Shown: positions 46,212 to 54,809 of the stretch, piece after piece
Position numbering within the stretch: position 1 is the first letter of the stretch
Layout of the letters: the number at the start of each line of letters is the position of its first letter
Assembly: GCF_000739935.1 (NCBI RefSeq)
Contig: NZ_BBJU01000024.1
Location: 1-64,000, forward strand
Source: Agrobacterium rubi TR3 = NBRC 13261
GTDB lineage: Bacteria; Pseudomonadota; Alphaproteobacteria; Rhizobiales; Rhizobiaceae
Length of the DNA stretch: 64,000 bases
Direction: 5' to 3'
Program-made: the position numbers and the translations under genes
Notes under the pieces: generated by a model
What the model was told of the DNA's origin: nothing
The model's database searches: none
What the model saw: the letters and a program-made list of their open reading frames with translations, nothing else

Positions 46212-46922
46212 ATGGACTTGACACTATTGCAATGGGGAGATGCCGGCTGGGGCGATGAATTGGTGCGCGGGGCGATGATGACTGTTGTCGTCGCAGCCTG
46301 TTCGTACCTTTTCGGAATCATCTTTGGTTCGATTTTCGCTGCGGCAAAACTATCCCGTTTCTGGTCACTACGCCTGCTCGGTGACGTCTATACGACGGTC
46401 GTTCGCGGCGTCCCTGAACTGCTCATCATCTTTTTGGTATTCTTCGGTGGCGGCACACTCCTGCGCACCATCGCCAATGGACTGTTCGGATACGAGGGGT
46501 ACATCGAGCCTCAAATCTTCGTGATCGGCGTACTCTGCATCAGTGTGAGTGCCGGAGCATATGCCACCGAGGTCATTCGCGCTGCCGTTCTCGCTGTTCC
46601 CCCCGGCCAGATCGAAGCGGCGAAGTCCATTGGGATGGGTCCGTGGCTGCGGCTGCGGCGGGTGCTGATCCCACAAGCGGCTAGGTTCGCCCTCCCAGGC
46701 CTTGGAAATGTCTGGCAGTTCACGCTCAAGGACACGTCGCTAATTTCCGTTGTCGGCCTGGTCGAAATCATGCGGACAGCGGCGATGGGGGCAGGTTCGA
46801 CGAAGCAGCCCTTTACCTTCTATATCACCGCCTTCGTGATCTTCCTTGTTCTTTCCTCCGTGTCAAATCGGGGCTTTCTTAAAGCTGAAAAGTGGGCGAA
46901 CCGCGGTGTGAGGAGCCAATAA
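46212..46922 (+). CDS. nocQ: Nopaline ABC transporter permease NocQ
   Basis: The 236-residue permease has five hydrophobic segments and the EAA loop (QIEAAKSIGMGPWLRLRRVLIPQAARFALPGLGN). ATG 46212 gives MDLTLLQWGDAGW, the usual NocQ start. It is separated from nocM by 1 base. NocQ and NocM form the inner-membrane pore. Confidence 0.92.
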   Translation: MDLTLLQWGDAGWGDELVRGAMMTVVVAACSYLFGIIFGSIFAAAKLSRFWSLRLLGDVYTTVVRGVPELLIIFLVFFGGGTLLRTIANGLFGYEGYIEPQIFVIGVLCISVSAGAYATEVIRAAVLAVPPGQIEAAKSIGMGPWLRLRRVLIPQAARFALPGLGNVWQFTLKDTSLISVVGLVEIMRTAAMGAGSTKQPFTFYITAFVIFLVLSSVSNRGFLKAEKWANRGVRSQ

Positions 46923-46923
46923 T

Positions 46924-47649
46924 ATGGATATTCAACTCATCATCGAGTCGTTCCCCAAACTCATTGCTGCCGTCCCCACGACGCTGGCGCTCGCGTTCAT
47001 ATCGCTCCTCATCGGATTTGTTGTTTCGGTACCTGTCGCGCTTATGCGGCTTTCGAAAAACCGCATCGTTTCTTCGGTAGCATACGGCTACGTCTACCTG
47101 ATCCGATCGACCCCACTTCTGGTGCAGATGTTCCTGATTTACTACGGGTCGGCTCAGTTCAGAGGGTTTCTCACGGAAATTGGTCTGTGGTCGTCGTTCC
47201 GCGAACCGTGGTTTTGTGCGATCCTCGCTCTGGCCCTCAATACCGCGGCCTATACCAGCGAAATCATCCGGGGCGGCATACAGGCGGTTCCTCTCGGGCA
47301 GATCGAAGCGGCGCGCGCTGTCGGCATGTCCACAGTTCTCCAGTTTAGGAGAATCGTGTTCCCGATCGCCATCCGGCAAGCGTTGCCGGCCTATGGCAAC
47401 GAAGTCATGCTCATCATCAAATCGACGTCGCTTGCTTCGACAATCACTATCGTCGAAGTGACCGGTCTGGCGAAGCAGATCATCTCGGCCACCTACAGCC
47501 CGGTCGAAGTGTTCATCGTCGCCGGTGCGATCTACCTGTTCATCACGTTCATTGTCAGCCGCCTGGTCATTCTGGCGGAGTGGTGGCTCAATCCGCACAT
47601 GCGCGCCCGGGTGGGCGGAACGGCTCCGAAGGCCGTGGAGACGCATTAG
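46924..47649 (+). CDS. nocM: Nopaline ABC transporter permease NocM
   Basis: The 241-residue permease starts at ATG 46924 and has the same fold and EAA loop (QIEAARAVGMSTVLQFRRIVFPIAIRQALPAYGNE). It completes the nocPTQM transporter. A strong 16-bp hairpin begins 54 bases after its stop. Confidence 0.92.
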   Translation: MDIQLIIESFPKLIAAVPTTLALAFISLLIGFVVSVPVALMRLSKNRIVSSVAYGYVYLIRSTPLLVQMFLIYYGSAQFRGFLTEIGLWSSFREPWFCAILALALNTAAYTSEIIRGGIQAVPLGQIEAARAVGMSTVLQFRRIVFPIAIRQALPAYGNEVMLIIKSTSLASTITIVEVTGLAKQIISATYSPVEVFIVAGAIYLFITFIVSRLVILAEWWLNPHMRARVGGTAPKAVETH

Positions 47650-47703
47650 AACTTGGAAATCCCCGTTGGATTACCGATCGAAAGAGTGCGCTCGGGCGAA
47701 TGT

Positions 47704-47743
47704 CGACGTAACATTCAAATCTTAGGGTTTGAATGTTACGTCG
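47704..47743. terminator. Strong 16-bp stem-loop after nocM
   Basis: CGACGTAACATTCAAA (47704-47719), an 8-base loop, and its exact complement (47728-47743) form a perfect stem. It lies after nocM and 20 bases before the next LysR gene. No clear U-tract follows (CTTTGTATT), so it may be a terminator for noc or an operator for the LysR gene. Confidence 0.65.
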
Positions 47744-47763
47744 CTTTGTATTGGTGAGCGGAG

Positions 47764-48684
47764 ATGTCGTATCAAATAGAAATTGGAAGCATCCGCTGTT
47801 TTGTCGTTGCCGCTGAAGAACTACATTTCCGCAGAGCCGCGATCCGACTGAACATGTCGCAGCCAACGCTCAGCCAGCAGATCAAGCGGCTTGAAGAGCT
47901 TATGGGGGTGCAACTGTTCATCCGCTCTACGCGGCGCGTGGAGCTGACGCGTGCGGGAGCATCATTCCTTGATCACGCGCGCGAGATCCTTTTGAAAATC
48001 GACGAGGCGATCCTCAATGCCAAGCTGGAAGCCGGCGGTCTCAGTCCCGGCGGAGAAGAGCTGATCATCGGAGCGATCAGCCCGGCCACCAGTCAATTGC
48101 TCCCCTTGATCTTGAGCCGTTTCCGGCAAAGGTTTCCCAGGACTAGGCTTGTCATCAAAGAGGTCGATTCCATAGAGCTTCTGCGAGGGATCGAGCGCGG
48201 TGACTTCCATGTCGGGTTGATGCGACCGCCATCCAACAGCAATCTGGTACGGTTTCAGCACCTGTTGTCGGAACGATTTGTTGCCGTCATGCCCCGCCAA
48301 TCGGTACTTGCGAGAAAAACCGCGTTGAAATTATCAGATTTCGCCGGACACGGTGTTTTCGCGCTCAAGCGCTTCGAGCTATCGTGTTTTGAGACTGTAT
48401 ACGAACAACTTGTCGGCGCCGGCCTGCTGATCGAGAACGACATAGCGGTCTCCGACACCAATACAGCTCTGGCCCTGGTGACTGCCGGCGTCGGGATCAC
48501 GTTCCTGCCGGAGTGGGTGTCTGCGATGGCCCCCGACGGCGTTGTTACCCGAGTTGTGGACGATATGTCCGTCGAGATTTCGATGGCCGTGGGCTGGAAT
48601 CCAGATTGCCCGGTTCCAGGGATACTGCCTTTCGTCGAGTTTGCGACGTTGGCTGCGCAAAACCTGATTTCAGCACGAAAATAG
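47764..48684 (+). CDS. LysR-family regulator, second in the noc region
   Basis: The 306-residue protein has the LysR helix-turn-helix (FVVAAEELHFRRAAIRLNMSQPTLSQQIKRLEELMG) and an effector domain. It is convergent with the leftward hyuB-like gene. It could regulate the hydantoinase-like operon or a step of nopaline use. It is distinct from the nocR-like regulator at 43293. Confidence 0.85.
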   Translation: MSYQIEIGSIRCFVVAAEELHFRRAAIRLNMSQPTLSQQIKRLEELMGVQLFIRSTRRVELTRAGASFLDHAREILLKIDEAILNAKLEAGGLSPGGEELIIGAISPATSQLLPLILSRFRQRFPRTRLVIKEVDSIELLRGIERGDFHVGLMRPPSNSNLVRFQHLLSERFVAVMPRQSVLARKTALKLSDFAGHGVFALKRFELSCFETVYEQLVGAGLLIENDIAVSDTNTALALVTAGVGITFLPEWVSAMAPDGVVTRVVDDMSVEISMAVGWNPDCPVPGILPFVEFATLAAQNLISARK

Positions 48685-48802
48685 CGGCGCTTGTGAAATT
48701 CTGAATGAACAAAGGGAGCCCCTGGAGGAGGCATCCCTTCCAATAGCCGCACTTTCAGACGACCGTTCATACTAACTGATTACCATCACAGGACCATTGC
48801 CG

Positions 48803-50758
48803 CTACAACCGGCCGGCTTCTTCGGCGATGACTTGATCCAGTTTCCCGGCATCAACCCGTTCACCTTTCGCCAACAGGCGGTGATGAACGCGATCGACGA
48901 GCTGGCTGCGGATGCGCTGTTCATAGGTCAATGCCCGCGATGCCAGTTCCCTGCGTGTCTGCTGCGACCACACCTGGTCCTGACGCTGGCGTTCGATGCA
49001 GAAATTGAAGTCGTCTGACTTTCGGTTCCCGCGTTCGCGGCGTTGTTCCGCGGTCGCCGCCTCGTCGATCTTACCGTCCCGGTCGAAGACGACAGCATAG
49101 ACGTCGGCGGCCCGCTCCGGGGAAATCATGCCGTTTTCGATCTCGCGCGCGATCGCCGCCACATCCCGCTCAAGAGGTTCGCCGAACGCCCCGCCTGTGG
49201 AACTGGTGATCCTGAGAATATCGCCCTGTCCGAGCTCCAGCACCGAGATCTTGCCGACCGATCGCTCATCGGGTCGGCCAGGATTGACGATTGCCTTACC
49301 CAGAAGACCGATCTCTCCCCCCTTGAAGCCCCACGGCGCGAACACAAACCGGTTCAGGTTTCTGACCGTTATGACCGCGCGATTTGACGTGTTTTCCATT
49401 TCGATTTCGAGCGCGGCGCCGCTGGCGAATCTTCCCGCGCGGCGACTGTCCGGCACGAGGCGGAGCGCCCGCATGACCAGCACCGTTTCGATCTCGATGA
49501 CTTCGACTGGCACGCTGCGCTGTGAGTAGCGTACTTCCGATCCGTCCAGGCCGTCAACGCCACGGCGGGCACCGCCGCCGCCGTCGATCGTACCCACCAC
49601 GTTGACACGGTCACGGCCTGTACGAGGATCGGGAGCCGAAACGACGATAACCCCGCTCATACCGCCACCGGCTGCGGCAAGGCCCTCCGGTAGTGCCTGA
49701 TTGAGGCACCCCAGGATAACGTCGTAGGCGCGTGTCGCTGATGCAGCACGAGACCCGCCGGATGCGGGATAGACCGCGTTGAGAACCGTGCCGCGCGGAG
49801 CATGGCCGTGGATCGCCCGCAAGATACCGGAGTTGCGCGGCGTCAGCGGATCAACGGTCAGGATGTAGGCGTAAAGGCACTGGATAATGTAGGGGTGGGT
49901 GGTTGCCCCCGTTACCAGGTTGTAGGCGGCCGCCAATTGCGGATCCGTGCCGGTAAAATCAACCTCGATCTCGCTGTCCTTCACCGTCATGGTCACGCTG
50001 AAATAGGCCAGCTGACCATCATGGATCCCTTCAAGATAGTCCGAGAAGGTATATACACCGTCCCGAATCGTCCTGATCACCGCGCGGGCCTTGGTCTCCG
50101 CGTAGTTGATGACGTCCTGCATCCCCTCCTCGACACTCTCACGATCATATCGCTCGCAAAGCTCGCTGACGCGCCGGTCCATGCTCTTCAGGCCCGAGAT
50201 CATGGCCTGAATGTCGCCCCACAACTCGGTCGGAATTCGGCTGTTGTCCTGGAAGATCGACTTGATCGCTTCGTTCAACACCCCTCCTTCGTAGAGCTTC
50301 ATTGGCCTGACACGGAGGCCCTCCTGGAATACTTCCGTGAAGGCTGGCGAGATACTTCCTGGAACGGCGCCGCCGATATCGGACGCATGGACAAATGCCC
50401 AGCCGATCGCGATCAGCTTCTCGTCGTAGAAGATCGGATAAAGCAGCGTAACGTCCATCAGGTGCGTCACCAGACCGTCCGTGGCAAAGGGATCGTTGGT
50501 GATGATGATATCGCCTTGCTTCAGGTTCTCCCGGCCGATGGCATCCAGCGTCGGCTTCAACGGGGAGCCGACGAAGACATTGACGCCAGACAACATCGGA
50601 TAAGCGAACATTTCGCCTTCGGCAGTCGCAATCGCACACTGATAATCCTGCACGATCTTAACGAAAGTCGTGTGGGCGGTGCGGTAGATCGCGGCAGAGG
50701 CTTCTTCGACAATCGCGTTGAATCGATTGTTCATGACGGCAGTACGAACGGCATCCAT
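48803..50758 (-). CDS. Hydantoinase B/5-oxoprolinase-family subunit (HyuB-like)
   Basis: The 651-residue protein has the HyuB pattern: NNRFNAIVEEASAAIYRTAHTTFVKIVQDYQCAIATAEGEMFAY near the N-terminus, GDIIITNDPFATDGLVTHLMDVTLLYPIFYDEKLIAIGWAFVHASDIGGAVPGS and NAVYPASGGSRAASATRAYDVILGCLNQALP. With HyuA it catalyses ATP-dependent opening of cyclic amides. It starts 3 bases after the hyuA-like stop. Its C-terminus is longer than usual (Arg/Gln-rich tail). In a nopaline region the lactam pyronopaline is an attractive substrate; that is inference. Confidence 0.85.
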   Translation of the reverse strand: MDAVRTAVMNNRFNAIVEEASAAIYRTAHTTFVKIVQDYQCAIATAEGEMFAYPMLSGVNVFVGSPLKPTLDAIGRENLKQGDIIITNDPFATDGLVTHLMDVTLLYPIFYDEKLIAIGWAFVHASDIGGAVPGSISPAFTEVFQEGLRVRPMKLYEGGVLNEAIKSIFQDNSRIPTELWGDIQAMISGLKSMDRRVSELCERYDRESVEEGMQDVINYAETKARAVIRTIRDGVYTFSDYLEGIHDGQLAYFSVTMTVKDSEIEVDFTGTDPQLAAAYNLVTGATTHPYIIQCLYAYILTVDPLTPRNSGILRAIHGHAPRGTVLNAVYPASGGSRAASATRAYDVILGCLNQALPEGLAAAGGGMSGVIVVSAPDPRTGRDRVNVVGTIDGGGGARRGVDGLDGSEVRYSQRSVPVEVIEIETVLVMRALRLVPDSRRAGRFASGAALEIEMENTSNRAVITVRNLNRFVFAPWGFKGGEIGLLGKAIVNPGRPDERSVGKISVLELGQGDILRITSSTGGAFGEPLERDVAAIAREIENGMISPERAADVYAVVFDRDGKIDEAATAEQRRERGNRKSDDFNFCIERQRQDQVWSQQTRRELASRALTYEQRIRSQLVDRVHHRLLAKGERVDAGKLDQVIAEEAGRL

Positions 50759-50761
50759 TGA

Positions 50762-52798
50762 TCAGCTCCGGGTCATGAGAATTGCGCCAAAGGCTCCAAC
50801 GCGGGCAACGAACTCTGGCGGAACGACGATCGTCGCATCACGCTGCTCGATGACGGCCGGCCCCTGGATCGCATCGTTGGGGGTGAGAGATGCGCGATCG
50901 AAGACGCGTACCTCGGGAATGAGTTTGTTGTGGAAGCGCATCGAACGAACCGTTTTGAGCGCACCGCCAGCCCCGAACGTTTCAGGTGTTGTGGGCTGAG
51001 GTATCGACATCGATCCACGCACGCGCATGCGCAGGTCGACGAATTCGACTGGCGCCGCTTTGTCGGCATGGCTGTAGATCCGTTCGTGCTCTTGGTGGAA
51101 GGCGGCATGCATTGCGGCAATGTCGTGCGCTTCGATCGCCGTATCCGGCAGCCGCACGTCAACCTGGAAGGACTGCCCGACGTAGCGCATCTCAGCCCAG
51201 CACTCGAACGTTTTCGACACGAGACGCTCCGGCGGTGCCTGCCGCGATAACCATTCGGCTCCCTGCTCGCGAAGGACCTGAAACTTCTTCGCGATGAGAG
51301 AACCATCGATATCAAGGCCGTGGACGGTTTCGAGCGCGTCATTGCTCAAATCAGAGACAAGGCCCCCGAGGGCACAGAATACGGAAGGTGTCGCCGGCAC
51401 AAGAACGCGGTTCACGCCGATCTCGGCCGCAAGGAGCGGCCCCTGGATCGCGCCAGCTCCGCCGTAAACGAGCACCGTCAGATCTTCGGGATCGACGCCC
51501 TGGCGTGCGAGATAAGGCAAGACACCGGCCACCATGTTGGAGCTTGCGACGGTGACGCACATTTCCGCGGCGCTGAGCACGTCCGTCTTGAGAGTCTCCG
51601 CAATCGGCGCCATAGCGCGTTCGGCGGCATGACGATCGAGCTGCATATCGCCGCCAAGAAGGGCTTCAGGCAAATAGCCCGCAAGTAAAAAGGCATCGGT
51701 CAGCGTGGGTTCCGTGCCGCCTCGGCTGAAGCAGGCAGGGCCAGGATAGGACCCAGCACTGCGCGGGCCGATACGCAACACCCCGCCATCAATCGTGACG
51801 ACCGAACCGCCGCCTGCGCCGATCGCCTCGATGCTGGTAACTGGCATGACAACCGGAAACTCACCCACCTCGGCCGAAGTCGAGGTGAGAGCTTCGCCAT
51901 CGCGCACGAGCGAGATGTCAGTGCTGGTGCCACCCATGTCCATGGTGAGGATGTTGTGTTCGCGCAAGGCGCGGCCGAGATATTGCACAGCCGTCACGCC
52001 AGACGCCGGACCCGACAGAAGTGTATGGATGGGGAAGTTGCGCGCCTCACTGGCGGCCATCGCACCACCGTTCGAGCGTGTGACGAAAAGTTGCGACCCT
52101 GGCAACCGTTCAGCCACATAAGTTTCGACCGCGCCGATATACTCGTTCATCCGGCGCTTCACGAAAGCGTTGAGCACACTGACGATCGCTCTTTCGTATT
52201 CTCCGATCCGCGGCCAGATCTCGCTGGACAGGCTGACCTCGGCATCTTCGCCGACCGCTTTACGGATAGCCCGCGCGACCGCTTGTTCATGCTGCGGGTT
52301 GGCGTAGCTGTGAAGCAGCGCGACCGCATAGCCGGCAGCACCTGCGTCGGCTACACGACGGGCAAGTGCCTCGACTGCTGCCTCGTCGATCGAGGTTCGA
52401 ACCAAGCCGCCGCGCAGCAGTCGTTCCTCAACCTCGAAAACCATCTCGCGATCGATCAGCGGCCTGGTTCGGGTCTCGAACAGGTTCAGAGGGTTGCGGA
52501 CGCCGATCCGCTGCAGTTCGAGCAGATCCCTATATCCCTTCGTTACGAAGAACGCGATCTTCGGGCCTTTTCGCTCGATTACGGCATTCGTGCTGACCGT
52601 GGTGCCGTGCATGACGAAGGCCGCCTCGCCCGGCTCGGGCGCGAGCCGTTCCAGTAGTTTTTCAAATCCCTCGCGGAAACCGTTTTCGAAAGCGGGAGGA
52701 GTCGAAGGAACCTTCAGAGTGACGATCCTGTCCTCTCCTTCACGCCACCCGCAAAAATCTGTGAACGTCCCACCGATATCAACGCCGATTCTAAGCAT
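50762..52798 (-). CDS. Hydantoinase A/5-oxoprolinase-family subunit (HyuA-like)
   Basis: The 678-residue protein starts with the ATP-binding motif LRIGVDIGGTFTDF and has a second sugar-kinase-like phosphate motif LTMDMGGTSTDISLV. Such proteins phosphorylate and open hydantoins or 5-oxoproline with HyuB. It leads the two-gene leftward operon, diverging from noxB over a 602-bp gap that contains a NocR-like element and an 11-bp inverted repeat. Substrate is inferred from place only. Confidence 0.86.
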   Translation of the reverse strand: MLRIGVDIGGTFTDFCGWREGEDRIVTLKVPSTPPAFENGFREGFEKLLERLAPEPGEAAFVMHGTTVSTNAVIERKGPKIAFFVTKGYRDLLELQRIGVRNPLNLFETRTRPLIDREMVFEVEERLLRGGLVRTSIDEAAVEALARRVADAGAAGYAVALLHSYANPQHEQAVARAIRKAVGEDAEVSLSSEIWPRIGEYERAIVSVLNAFVKRRMNEYIGAVETYVAERLPGSQLFVTRSNGGAMAASEARNFPIHTLLSGPASGVTAVQYLGRALREHNILTMDMGGTSTDISLVRDGEALTSTSAEVGEFPVVMPVTSIEAIGAGGGSVVTIDGGVLRIGPRSAGSYPGPACFSRGGTEPTLTDAFLLAGYLPEALLGGDMQLDRHAAERAMAPIAETLKTDVLSAAEMCVTVASSNMVAGVLPYLARQGVDPEDLTVLVYGGAGAIQGPLLAAEIGVNRVLVPATPSVFCALGGLVSDLSNDALETVHGLDIDGSLIAKKFQVLREQGAEWLSRQAPPERLVSKTFECWAEMRYVGQSFQVDVRLPDTAIEAHDIAAMHAAFHQEHERIYSHADKAAPVEFVDLRMRVRGSMSIPQPTTPETFGAGGALKTVRSMRFHNKLIPEVRVFDRASLTPNDAIQGPAVIEQRDATIVVPPEFVARVGAFGAILMTRS

Positions 52799-52952
52799 CT
52801 GCCGCTCACCCTCGCTTCTTCAGTTGGTCGGCCTGCGGGGTATTTCGATCTATTCTGATCTGCATGAAACCTGTCTCCGTTCTGGAATGATCATCGCGAT
52901 ATTTCAGCGATGAATACGCTGCTCACTCCGCTTGGAGAATTTGCATATCCCA

Positions 52953-52981
52953 CCGATTGATTGGCAACGGCAATCAATCGG
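52953..52981. repeat. Perfect 11-bp inverted repeat before hyuA-like gene
   Basis: CCGATTGATTG (52953-52963), a 7-base spacer, and CAATCAATCGG (52971-52981). It lies 155 bases before the hyuA-like start. An operator for a dimeric regulator or an RNA hairpin are both possible. Confidence 0.5.
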
Positions 52982-53101
52982 AACGGATGAGACTCGCCTG
53001 CTTTATAGAAACTGAGGGCGACGAAGGTGACTGAGATCGCGTCCTGTCGCTCGCGACGGCCCTAGGACCATGCCGCCTTCATAACATTTGAACATCGCCG
53101 T

Positions 53102-53135
53102 ATGCCTATTACTACCCTTGTAGCATGGACGGCAA
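53102..53135. promoter_or_regulatory. Candidate NocR operator before noxB
   Basis: A 34-bp element with 28 identities to 44227-44260. It begins ATGCCTATTACTACCCTTG and ends GGACGGCAA. It lies 266 bases before noxB and 304 bases before the hyuA-like gene. Confidence 0.6.
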
Positions 53136-53400
53136 CGCCTTATCCCTAAGCTGGAAGGCAAGAATTCCAAGATAGCCAGATCTGCAATCGACCCGCTTCA
53201 CATGGTGATCATCTGTTCAAGACTGATGAAACCGAAGCAAAGAAGGTCCTCAAAACTTGGCCGTCAAACGGCGACAGCTGGACACACTGTATAGCCGACC
53301 GCACGAGGATTGAAGGATGCGTCTGGCTCACTGGGGGCTAATGGCCACGGATCGAACGTTTCGCCCGGGCACGGAAGCCTTCGTATTGTGAGAAGGTTAA

Positions 53401-54519
53401 ATGGATCACGAGTTCGAGACGGCCATTGTTGGCGGCGGCGTAGTGGGCGCCGCAATTGGATACGGGTTAGCCAAGTTGGGGCGCCGGGTGATCATCATCG
53501 ATGGCGCGGACGATGCGCTGCGTGCGTCCCGAACAAATTTCGGCCTGATCTGGGTTCAAGGCAAGGGCGACGAATATCCTGAATATCATCGCATCACGCG
53601 GCAAAGCGCTGAGCTGTGGCCAGGTTTTGCCTCCGAGTTGAAAGAGCTGACCGGTGTCGACGTAGAGTACCGCCGCAACGGTGGTTTGCTCTTTTGTGTG
53701 TCGGAAGCTCAGGCGGAAGAAGAAAAAGCCATCGGCGAAAAGATGGCTGCCATTCATCCTGACTATCGTTTCGAGATGCTGGAGCGCTCGCGCCTTGAGC
53801 GCATGCTTCCCGACATCCGTCTCGGGCCGAAGGTGTGTTCAGCGTCGTTCAGTCATATGGACGGTGACGTCAATCCTCTCCTGGTCCTTCGCGCTTTGCT
53901 GGAGGGATTTGTGCGCCTCGGTGGAACCTTGGTGACGGGCGAACACGTCGACAGCATCGCGCCCACGCTTGGTGGCTTCCGACTGGCAACGGATGGCCTC
54001 ACGATAGAAGCGGAGCGGGTGATTATTGCAGCGGGAAATGACTCCATGGCTTTTGCCAAGAGCCTGGACCTTCCACTTCTGCTCGTTCCGGAAAAGGGGC
54101 AGCTTCTCATCACGGAACGGGTCGCCCCGGTATTTCCTTACGCCGCCAGCGGTATTCGTCAGACTATGACGGGCACGTTTCAGCTCGGCGTTACGAATGA
54201 ACGTGTGGGCCGGTCTACCGATGTGACAGCTGGCGGCGCACGTCATATCGCCAATCGCGCGATCAGTGTGATGCCTGACGTCGGCGCGTTGCGTGTCATA
54301 AGGCAATGGGCGGGACTCCGCGTGCTGACCCCGGATGGGGTGCCGGTCTACGATCGGTCGCGGCGATACCCCGGCATCCATGTCGTCGCATGCCATTCCG
54401 GCGTCACCCTTGCCGCTCTGCATGCGGGTCCTTTTGCCGATTGGTTGGCAGCCGATGGAAGGGAGCCATCCTACGACGCTTTCCGCGGCAGCAGATTCAA
54501 GATGGGGATCGCGGCGTGA
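53401..54519 (+). CDS. noxB: Nopaline oxidase subunit NoxB (FAD-dependent)
   Basis: The 372-residue protein is a DAO-type FAD enzyme: ETAIVGGGVVGAAIGYGLAKLGRRVIIIDG at the N-terminus, FGLIWVQGKGDEYPEYHRITRQSAELW and the C-terminal HVVACHSGVTLAALHAGPFADWL. It matches the OoxB/NoxB class, which carries the opine-oxidising site. With the small Fe-S protein and NoxA it splits nopaline into arginine and 2-oxoglutarate. The stop overlaps the GTG of the next gene. It leads the catabolic operon noxB to ocd. Confidence 0.88.
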   Translation: MDHEFETAIVGGGVVGAAIGYGLAKLGRRVIIIDGADDALRASRTNFGLIWVQGKGDEYPEYHRITRQSAELWPGFASELKELTGVDVEYRRNGGLLFCVSEAQAEEEKAIGEKMAAIHPDYRFEMLERSRLERMLPDIRLGPKVCSASFSHMDGDVNPLLVLRALLEGFVRLGGTLVTGEHVDSIAPTLGGFRLATDGLTIEAERVIIAAGNDSMAFAKSLDLPLLLVPEKGQLLITERVAPVFPYAASGIRQTMTGTFQLGVTNERVGRSTDVTAGGARHIANRAISVMPDVGALRVIRQWAGLRVLTPDGVPVYDRSRRYPGIHVVACHSGVTLAALHAGPFADWLAADGREPSYDAFRGSRFKMGIAA

Positions 54520-54809
54520 CGAGTGAAGTTCTCTTTCCCTCCGGCCCAAGCGTGGAAATCACCATCGACGGTCGAACTGTGACCGCTCGTGATGGGGAGC
54601 CTCTGGCCGCCGTCTTTCTGCGTCTGGACGACATCCATACGCGGACCTCCTTTCCTTCCGCCCAGCCCAGGGCGCCCTACTGCATGATGGGCGTCTGTTT
54701 CGAATGTATCGTGTACATCGAAGACATCGGCACGATCCGAAGCTGTCAGCAAACGGTTCAAGCCGGCATGAGGGTCGAACGCCATGACCATCCGAAGAGG
54801 CTGAAATGA
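54516..54809 (+). CDS. Small [2Fe-2S] subunit of nopaline oxidase
   Basis: The 97-residue protein starts at GTG 54516, overlapping the noxB stop by 4 bases, and stops inside the NoxA start (ATGA, 54806). It has the Cys cluster CMMGVCFECIVYIEDIGTIRSC, typical of 2Fe-2S small subunits of sarcosine oxidase/hydrogen cyanide synthase-like (HcnA) enzymes. The tight overlaps argue for a heterotrimer with NoxB and NoxA. Confidence 0.85.
   Translation: MTSEVLFPSGPSVEITIDGRTVTARDGEPLAAVFLRLDDIHTRTSFPSAQPRAPYCMMGVCFECIVYIEDIGTIRSCQQTVQAGMRVERHDHPKRLK

Larger units (their letters stand above)
52799..53400. promoter_or_regulatory. 602-bp divergent control region of hyuA-like and noxB
   Basis: No gene is seen. 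The spacer holds a perfect inverted repeat at 52953-52981 and the NocR-like element at 53102-53135. Both are listed separately. The rest shows no further structure by eye. Confidence 0.6.

Noticed and set aside
54306..54515. Upstream extension of the small Fe-S subunit inside noxB
   Set aside because: The extra codons are a shadow of noxB; GTG 54516 overlaps the noxB stop by 4 bases and gives a normal small subunit.
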